Positions 57,038-64,000 of a DNA stretch of 64,000 bases are shown piece after piece. Source of the DNA: Pseudoneurospora amorphoporcata (lineage: Eukaryota; Ascomycota; Sordariomycetes; Sordariales; Sordariaceae); contig MU859095.1 of NCBI GenBank assembly GCA_033297205.1, positions 62,001 to 126,000 of the forward strand. Reading direction: 5' to 3'. The position numbers and the translations under genes were made by a program. Each line of letters begins with the position of its first letter. Position 1 is the stretch's first letter. Below the pieces are notes generated by a model. That model was not told the origin of the DNA. It saw only the letters and a list, made by a program, of their open reading frames with translations, and ran no database searches.

Positions 57038-57545
57038 GGGGCTGGTAGGAGTAATGCTTGCAAATCAGTGGGTGGATTTTTGGGAGAAATCCTGAGGTGA
57101 TGTTGTTGTATATAAGAATGAGGTTGTCGGTTTGGGGATGGGAAGCGAGGCGTTGGTTGGTTGGTTGGTTGGTTGATGGACTATTTCTACGTGTACATGA
57201 TTTTTTTTTTGTGAAAACTACATACCTACAACTTCCATCCATACTACCTACGCTAGGTAACTATCCCGACCACGAACAGTACGGCTCTACAAAAGAAGTT
57301 TTAGCTCGAAGTCAGACCATCATGTTCGCCCCAACATTCACATTCATGCGCTGACCCTGTGTGTACAATCCCCCCATCGGCTCCGGTCTACGTGCGTGTC
57401 TATAATGAGACCAGCAGTTTGAGCAATGTGTTAGTTAGCTCACATCACATTCGTATGTACGCTCAATATAGATGAGTACAGTAGACATTTATCCGGACTA
57501 AGAAATAAGAATATATTTTTTTTCTTGGAAAAGAAGGGGGTTGAT
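57038..57545. other. Convergent intergenic, LPMO/secreted protein
   Basis: 508 bases between stop codons, with a GGTT array at 57152-57174 and TACCT/AGGTA motifs near 57,225-57,260. Confidence 0.5.
57152..57174 (+). repeat. GGTT tetranucleotide microsatellite
   Basis: About 5.5 units of GTTG in the LPMO 3' region. Confidence 0.88.
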
Positions 57546-57797
57546 TCACCAAGAACCGTAACACCCACCTGTACCGCCTCCATTACACGAAGTCCCCGTG
57601 AGCTGGACCTTCGCCTCTGTATAAGAGTTTCCTATGCCATCCACCCACTTGATATACCCAATGCTGAAGACGACGACCGTATTGACGTTGCAAACATAGT
57701 TGCCGCGATTGTTGGCAACTCGGCCCTGTTTCTTTTTCCTAGTTAATACCAATGATGTCAGTTTGTCTGTCTTCGTTCCTGCGATTTGGCTGCCTTT

Positions 57798-57798
<1 letters not shown>

Positions 57799-57834
<36 letters not shown>
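57799..57834. repeat. TA dinucleotide microsatellite inside an intron
   Basis: About 12 TA units, one G interruption, then TATATATACATA, inside the intron of the frameshifted secreted-protein gene. Confidence 0.9.
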
Positions 57835-57836
<2 letters not shown>

Positions 57837-58096
57837 AATTAAGATTACCAGCGCCGGAGGGACGGGGGTGCTGTTATAGTTCACAGCAGCATCCCATCGC
57901 TTGTCTACCTCTACAACTGCAACTGCTGAAGTACTGTTGAGCGAGTCCTGATAAGCCTGCAGTGCTTGTTCCGGAGTGAGGGCGGTCTCGGGGTTGGCAA
58001 TCATGTCGTCTACCCATTTGGCGAAGGAGAAGCGCCCGGTGTTAGGAACCTCAAGGGCGTCATCCCGTTGTTGGTGGACGACGGGAGAGTTAAGAA

Positions 58097-58107
58097 GGGG
58101 GGGGGGG
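58097..58107. repeat. Eleven-base G/C homopolymer within a coding exon
   Basis: G11 on the plus strand (C11 in the gene). One added or two removed bases would put the flanking protein-like frames in register. Confidence 0.9.
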
Positions 58108-58189
58108 TGCCAGTGGTAGGGACCGCAGTGATTCCGAGAATGGAAAGGCCCAAAGCCGTGAGGGCAAAGGAGAGACTGGCGGACCTCAT

Positions 58190-59089
58190 GCTGGCTAGGT
58201 ATGTAGTTGCTGACTGAGTGCATGAATGGAGCGTTGTAGGAAGAACGAGTTCCAACACTCTGCCTTGATATACTTCTAGGTAGGTATTCAGTCCACGAAA
58301 AGTCATGTTTACGCCCCTTTCAATACCGTGTCTAGTTCGAACTAACACTTTCGATCCTCTCTTGCACTGGGCCATTTGCAATATTTCCACCGCCAAATGT
58401 CTGATCCTATCTTGGTAAGCCTGCGTATTAGGTGGAGGTCGGTGACATTTTTGTTTCTTTGGCTTTAATTGCTGTTACATCGCCTGTCAGGTAGATTTCG
58501 AACAGGAGCCACATACAATCTCGGTGTATTAGAGTGAAAGCAAAGATCGAGAAGCGTTTTAGAGCGACCGAAATTCAGGCCACAAGGTTCGTAATGGGGT
58601 TGGAAATGGCATGTTCCGGTCGAAACCTCCAGTGGATGTAGTTGTAAATGAATAAGAACGAAGTGTCAACATGGCGGCCTGGGGCAGATGGCATTTAACA
58701 TGAATCTGCGGGCCGTGCCGCCATCTGCCGCTTCTTCTCGGATTTAACGGGTATGCTTTATGGATTTACCTATGCTAGAATTATGCGCCAATCCAGTTGT
58801 CAATATGGGGCATTGAGGTACGTACTCGTCAGGCCATTGAGAAGACAGGGGATTCGAGCCCTGACGAGTACATACTGAGGTATGCTTGCCGCTGTGTACA
58901 TCAGAAATGGATGAGATCAAGTCACCATTTTTCTGTATACAATCGATAATAATTCTATATCCTCCTCACGCTGAATGGAGCCCCGAAAAAAAGATATGCC
59001 ATGCCCCTAAGATATGATCGTAGCTCATCTCTTCATTACCTCCCCTCCTAATACCGTCCCATAGCCGCGCAACACCTCACAGCACAGCA
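58190..59089. other. Intergenic upstream of secreted protein, downstream of SLD2
   Basis: 900 bases. Includes the inverted repeat at 58818-58875 and a TAGGTAGGTA motif at 58276. No gene seen. Confidence 0.55.
58818..58875. repeat. Inverted repeat, 16-bp arms (15 matching), 26-base loop
   Basis: Left arm 58818..58833 (GTACGTACTCGTCAGG) pairs with right arm 58860..58875 (CCTGACGAGTACATAC), one mismatch in 16. It lies 628 bp upstream of the secreted-protein start and 215 bp past the SLD2 stop, with no coding frame around it. It could be a hairpin in a transcript, or the remains of a small mobile element; no element genes are near. Confidence 0.75.
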
Positions 59090-60992
59090 CTACCTCCTCC
59101 TCCTAAACCGACTATTATGAGCCGGCCCGCCTTTTGCCCCGTTGTTCTTCAGCTTCAACCGCTTGAAGTTGGCATTCGCTGTAGCCTTCACCATGCGCGG
59201 CTTCTTTGTAGTAGCTGGCTTTTCGTCATCGCCGGCATCCTCTTTCGTTCCCTTATTCTTCTTCTTGTCCTTCTTCTTAGTCGCTTCCTTCTTTTCCTTT
59301 GCCGATGGCGTCTTCTTTTTCGCAACCTTTGCCGCCTTTGCAGTGCTTGCCTCTGCTTCCTCATCTTCTTCACCATCCGACCCATCAAACTCTGACCCTG
59401 ACCCGGATAACAACGGATCCAGATCGTGACTATCATCTCCAGCCACATTTTTGGTCGCATCGAACTGAGTCTCCGGTATCACGTCTTTGTCATCCTCTTC
59501 CGCGCTGCTACCGTCTCTTTCAGCAGCCGGCGCACTAGGTCGTTTCGTCCTGGTCGGTCGCATGTTGACCTTCCGTGTCGTCCTCTTCTGTCCCTTCTTC
59601 TTGAACACCCTTAGTGGTTGCCCATTGCGATCCAATCCCTCCTTGCTCAGGTTTCCGTCATCTTGGCTGTCATAAACATTCTCATCGTCGAATCCGCTTA
59701 GTAGGACTGGTCGCTGCTGCCTCTCCTTCTTCCTCTTGGATGATGGCGATTCGAGGAAGCTTGCTTCGACTTCGATCAGAGCTGCTTCGTCCTCTTCAAA
59801 ATCGTTTGCCTCTTCTGGTTCTACTTCTGTCTCCGCTGGTCCTGCTTGCTTCTTCTCCCGGTCTTTGTTTGTCGATGTGAGCGTCGTCGTCTTCGCTGGT
59901 GGAGGACCCATGTCACCCTGTTCCATTGCTTCCATCTCCCTCAACATATCCAGCTCCTCATCCAGCTTCTCTTCCTCCATTTTCCGTAGACTGGCTACCA
60001 CGCTGCTCAATCCCCTGCCCTTCGCTATGCTGAACGGTTTTCGTGGTAGCTTCAAGGGCTCAATGTCCAGCCACTCGCCATTCTCGTCCACAGGTGGCAG
60101 CGGCGCTGATGTACGACGCAGGAAAGCGGGCGTGGCGAATTGTAGCTTGGACACAGACCGCTCGCCGGTCGGTGACTTGCCGAGGTTATTTTTCGAGGGT
60201 GAGTTGTTCCCATTGTTCTTGTTTAGTGGTGTGGTTGTGTTGGTGGTAGCACGGACTCCGAGGAAGCTATCGAGGAGGTTGCGATTGCGCCCAGATGACG
60301 GGGTTCGGTCGAGGTTACGGTGTCGCGGGATGCTGGGCGTTATGAATTCCTTGCCCTTCTCATCATCATCATCGTCGTCGTTCTCGTTCTCGAAGTCGAT
60401 AGCATGACGGCGTTTACTTGGTGTAGCCGTGAATCCGGGCGCTCGTGGTCTGGAGTCGTCTGTCGATTTGGATGGGGTATGGGATATGAGGTCGAAGAGA
60501 CCGAGAACACGGCCGTCTTTTTGGGGTGTAGGGCCAATCGAGGATGGGACGGCAGGACTGAAGAGTTTCCGTGCTACCTCTGGGGTGATGGCTTCATCGA
60601 CGGCAGAATATTGTTGTGATTTGGGGGTAGCGGCAGACTTGTTACGTTTCGAGGGACTCGGGGCAGATGGGAGAGATGTTTCTGCTTGCTTGCGCTTGCG
60701 TTGGCTCGGCTCTTGGTTGTCGCTCCTAGAGGGAGGAGGAGGGATCTTTCCGGAGAGTATGTCGCGAAGTTTGTTGTACTGCTTGTATTTCTGTGCTGTT
60801 TTGGAATCAAAAGTTAGAAATGCCAAAGAAGATCAGCCTGGATAACATACCAATATCCGGATTCTGTTTGATGGCTTCACGGCTCGGCTTCTTGCCGTCG
60901 TGGTTCTGTGCCCATTCTCCCTCGAATTGCTTCAGTGCTGCACGCAATTGTAGACTCTGGTTTTCATATTCGGCTCTTTTCTGTTCGTCCAT
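59090..60992 (-). CDS. sld2: DNA replication initiation regulator SLD2 (DRC1)
   Basis: CDK-regulated factor that links Dpb11 to origin firing; related to the N-terminus of RecQL4. Exons complement(60851..60992) and complement(59090..60795) give 615 residues. The N-terminal Sld2 fold is spliced across a 55-nt intron: LRAALKQFEGEWAQNHDGKK, then NPDI joined to AQKYKQYNKLRDILSGK, the family hallmark. Several Ser/Thr-Pro sites follow (AATPKSQ, SHTPSKS, TATPSKR, FITPSIP, DRTPSSG, KSPTGER), as expected for a CDK-controlled protein. An acidic middle and a Lys-rich C-terminus (KKKDKKKNKGTKED) end with SRFRRRR. The start MDEQKRAEYENQS is the first AUG. Diverges from the RING gene. Confidence 0.93.
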
Positions 60993-61413
60993 AATGGCGC
61001 TGCGCTTGGTTGACGGAAAAGAGCAATTTGATGAAAAAGGTCAGTCTTCTCAAAAAGCCGAAAAAGTCGACAATAACTGTTTGAAATCGGAAATCAATTA
61101 AAGATACAGACAGGCGCGTCTCAGTGAATGGGAGGACGCGATCTTTCCCTTATTGACGTTTCACCCTTACGTTACCGTACGTTACACACCACCCTAACAG
61201 CACAAACAGTGGGGCAACCGTTCATCAGAACCCACTGAGGGACGGCAGGGGCTTCCGCGCCCAAGCTCCGCTAAAATGTCGAGCATGTGCAAGTGACTGC
61301 ACTGTATTACATCAGCACTTTCTGGTAGGTACTGCACCCAAATAACTGAACCTTCACTCAATCAACGACTTGGGTGAGATCGGAATAAGGTAGTCCACGA
61401 TACCACGAGCCCT
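60993..61413. promoter_or_regulatory. Divergent promoter region, SLD2 / RING protein
   Basis: 421 bases between start codons, containing two ACGCG sites nearer SLD2 and a TACCT-type motif near 61,325. Confidence 0.55.
61115..61142. promoter_or_regulatory. Paired ACGCG (MCB-like) sites upstream of SLD2
   Basis: ACGCGC on the minus strand at 61115..61120 and ACGCGA at 61137..61142, 123-150 bp upstream of the SLD2 ATG. The same layout as at MSH2 and PRI1. Chance occurrence of the five-base core is appreciable. Confidence 0.35.
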
Positions 61414-62671
61414 ATGGAAGCAACCGACGAGGCTCTCGACATCCAGGCCCAAGTTCTGCAAACAACCCTCCGGGAGATCACAGCAACGCGACGGGCGAGT
61501 GCCGCCCACGAGAAAGATGGCGATGGCGGGAACGACGAGGTAGCCGAGGCAGACGGGGACTGCTGTGTCATCTGCCTGGATTCCATATCAGAAGCTTGCA
61601 CTGCTATGCCATGCGGGCATTCACATTTTGACTTTGTATGTCTTGTGAGCTGGTATGTTTTCCATGTCGGGTTTCTGTATGCTTGGCCAAGCTAACAAAG
61701 GGACATACATACGCAGGCTCCAAGAACATCCAAACTGCCCACTATGCAAGGCCGCCATCTACAAAGTCCAATACGTCGATTCGACCTCGAACAAGAGCTT
61801 CTACCGAGTACCCAATGCCCCGAGACCGCGCAATAATGAGGAGAACAGAGGGAACAGGGACCAGTCTGGGAACCCGGCACTATCAAGTCTCCTTCGACAG
61901 CGACGTAACGACCAGCGCCGACGACGAGATCGCGACGCTAATACTCAGAGCACGCCCACCCCAGGGGAAGCTATACAACGCCGCAGATATATATACCGGC
62001 ACCAGCTATATTCTCTACACGTCGGCTCCAATCGCATATCCGGATATAAACCAACCCCAACGCCTGAGCAGTTCGCCACTGCACCACACCTAATAACACG
62101 TGCCCGTCTCTGGATACGGCGCGAACTACAAGTTTTTGCCTTTCTTTCCGACCCTGAGCCAGCTGCTGGCCCCAGTGGCAGTGCCAGCGGCGCCTCTGAA
62201 CGCGAACTGACCCGCCGTCGGAACAACGCCGAATTCCTCCTCGAGTATATCATTGCCATTCTCAAAACGGTCGACATACAGGGGAGCGCTGGCCAGGCAG
62301 AAGATATGTTGACTGATTTCCTTGGGAGAGACCATGCACGCTTGTTCTTGCATGAGCTGAGGAGCTGGGTGAGAAGTCCGGCGCATTCGCTCGTCGCGTG
62401 GGATAAGGAGGTGAAGTACCCTACAGTTTCGAGCGCCGAGGAAACCAGTAGGAAACGGAAGGCGCAAGAGTCCTTGGATGTAGATGATGAAGAGGAAGGC
62501 GAGAGCATGCGGCACGAATCCGGGTCTGAGAGGAGTCAGACTCCAAGATGGCCAGTGCGTGACACTCACCATCGACAGACCGGTCATGATAGGATACGGA
62601 GGCGGAGAGACTTTGAAGGGAATCCTAGACGGGACGGGCCCCCGGAAAACGACCGCCAACAACCAGGCTGA
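61414..62671 (+). CDS. RING-finger protein, probable E3 ubiquitin ligase
   Basis: Exons 61414..61652 and 61717..62671 give 397 residues. The RING at about 50-95 is DCCVICLDSISEACTAMPCG, HSHFDFVCLVSW, then LQEHPNCPLCKAAI after the intron, so the splice site lies inside the RING. Ligands are C51, C54, the Cys-Gly-His pair, a D-F-V-C pair and the final CPLC. At the fifth ligand position an Asp (HFDF) stands where Cys or His is usual. The rest is Arg-rich and disordered to about 180, followed by a helical segment (LITRARLWIRRELQVFAFLS; AEFLLEYIIAILKTVDIQGS; FLGRDHARLFLHELRSWVRS) that resembles fungal TOPORS/DSC-like RING proteins, and a basic tail. The substrate is unknown; the ligase role is inferred from the RING. 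Confidence 0.82.
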
Positions 62672-64000
62672 TTTTCAAAACAAATAACCGGACCGTGTTC
62701 CTCCGTCGCAAGCGCAAAAGTATTAAGTCAAGCTTATGGTGGTAGAGATAAGCCGTCCACACGAATAACGGATGTGAACATCTACGACCCCGTTCCAGAC
62801 TCCGGGTGGCAACCGAGGAGGACATGTTGGGTACCGACTACTTGGGTCTGAGGTTACCAATACAACCGCGTCTGCCGTACTAGGAGGGCTTTAAGCAACC
62901 GTTGCAAAGCGACCCCATGCGCCCATGTCTGCCTGTCCCTCGACAGTCAAGCTTCTCGGCTATCCCGATGGTTTGGGTACGCTTCACGTCACATCGCACA
63001 CTACGCCGCCCCATAGCATCGATCAGATTCTGCCACCTCATAGGGCTGGAATCTTGTTATCGGACGGACCGTGGTCAGAAACATCCCGAACTCCCATGGT
63101 TCTGAGTAAGCGACCGACATGTGGCGGCATTACATGCATGGTTGTATATGAGAAGAAGGGTGTGAAACGGCATTCAGTTGGGCCAGCGGTCTTGAGTTTA
63201 CCGCAATGCCAATTCACTTGAATTAAAGAAAGATAATAGCGAACTGCGGTCTCGGCTGTGAGAGCTTAATAAGGTGTTGAGTTGACTAGGTCATAGCGGT
63301 TTGAGCATGCTGTCTCCTAACCCAACTCCTCAGAAGATGCTGCCTGGGCGTTCGAGATATCGACTGGTGAGAACTAAATGATGAAGGACTCGCAAGATTG
63401 AAATTTTGGATGGAGACAGACTGTGGCATCTCCCCGAGAAGTGAGTGTCTCTTCAATGAAACCACCTGGATAGTTCTCGGCCATGTGCAACCTGGACATC
63501 CATCAATCCCGCCTTTTCACTCCCAAGACACAAAAACTCCCAGGTACCACCCGGTGCGCCTTCGCACTCGAATGTACTTAAAAAACCGGCCACACCGTCT
63601 TAATGCACCTCCCGTCGTTTGATTCCTCAGCCTTTGTCCCGAAGTGGAAGGTATTATAGGACTCCCCGAACCCCCCAACATCATCATGCCAGTCTCCCCA
63701 TACATATTTTACACCAACCATTCAGGGCCGCAGCGCAGCTTCCGGGAAGATTAAGGTAACGCGGACCGCGGAACAGAGACTAATAAGATGTAAGTCATCG
63801 GACAATAAATGCCGAGCTCCAGAGTGAGTCTGCAGGCCTGAATGATGATTGGGAAATTTGATCAAGGTGGCTTGTAACGCCCGTCAGCACACTGTCGCAT
63901 TGCAGAGTGGTGTCGATGTCTCGTTTCTACTGTAGGTGGGCAATGGTTGGTTCGGGCCAGTCGTGCACTAACAGATTTGCCAAGAGAAGTACTGCTGCAC
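62672..64000. other. Intergenic to the window end
   Basis: 1.33 kb after the RING gene. Frames here are short with no conserved features. The base composition is ordinary, with no obvious AT-rich RIP signature. I see no gene or RNA. Confidence 0.5.

Larger units (their letters stand above)
57546..58189 (-). pseudogene. Small secreted protein gene, frameshifted at an 11-nt homopolymer
   Basis: Two exons, complement(57849..58189) and complement(57546..57725). The start MRSASLSFALTALGLSILGI is a clear signal peptide. After it the frame enters a run of 11 C (G on the plus strand, 58097..58107) and reaches a stop 26 codons past the run (TAG in place of the WVDD stretch). The protein-like frame beyond the run (VPNTGRFSFAKWVDDMIANP, TALTPEQALQAYQDSLNS) is one base out. 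The exons total 521 nt, one short of a multiple of three. After the 123-nt intron the last 59 codons include NYVCNVNTVVVF and a Gly/Cys-rich tail with three Cys. Family unknown. It may be a true null allele, a length-variable tract or an assembly error. Convergent with the LPMO. Confidence 0.7.

Noticed and set aside
58838..58875. tRNA-like T-arm (GATTCGA) within the inverted repeat
   Set aside because: The loop length is wrong and no acceptor stem, A-box or anticodon arm can be built around it.
1..64000. CRISPR array or prokaryotic system
   Set aside because: No direct-repeat/spacer pattern, and all genes are spliced fungal genes.

Overview
The window looks like euchromatic, gene-dense chromosome from a filamentous ascomycete of the Neurospora/Sordaria group. 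Genes carry short introns (59-152 nt) with fungal donors (GTATGT, GTGAGT, GTAAGT) and CTAAC/CTGAC-type branch sites close to the acceptor. Proteins have the Gln-rich and Ser-rich low-complexity tracts typical of Neurospora. The set MSH2, a BCK1/MIK-1-type MAPKKK and a CBM1-bearing AA9 LPMO matches, from memory, the N. crassa block that holds msh-2, mik-1 and gh61-1; a synteny search would be needed to confirm this and to choose the species. I saw no tRNA, rRNA, CRISPR, transposon or RIP-degraded block.

Layout. 1-5.2 kb: TAF12 (truncated by the window edge) and proteasome subunit RPN3. 5.9-12.6 kb: TRS130 (TRAPPII, minus) diverging from MRI1 (methionine salvage). 13.0-17.5 kb: a secreted M20 peptidase, the geranylgeranyltransferase I beta subunit (minus) and ILM1. 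18.3-25.2 kb: MSH2 (minus), TRM10, and DNA primase PRI1 (minus). 26.0-28.5 kb: a GH5 glycosidase related to steryl-glucoside/glucosylceramide hydrolases. 31.3-37.0 kb: the cell-wall-integrity MAPKKK. 38.9-42.1 kb: a GH47 mannosidase. 43.3-48.1 kb: RPA34 (minus) diverging from GRC3, both rRNA-production genes. 48.5-50.3 kb: a DAL5-type MFS transporter. 52.8-54.2 kb: an unrecognised acidic repeat protein. 55.9-58.2 kb: a secretome pair, an AA9 LPMO and a small secreted protein broken by an 11-nt homopolymer. 59.1-62.7 kb: SLD2 diverging from a RING protein. The ends and long gaps hold leaders, trailers and simple repeats only.

Most genes are housekeeping. Three S-phase/DNA genes (MSH2, PRI1, SLD2) each have paired ACGCG-type (MCB-like) sites 120-220 bp upstream of the start codon. 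The least explained items are the acidic repeat protein, the frameshifted secreted protein, a hairpin-forming inverted repeat at 58.8 kb, and a short TACCT/AGGTA motif scattered through intergenic DNA.
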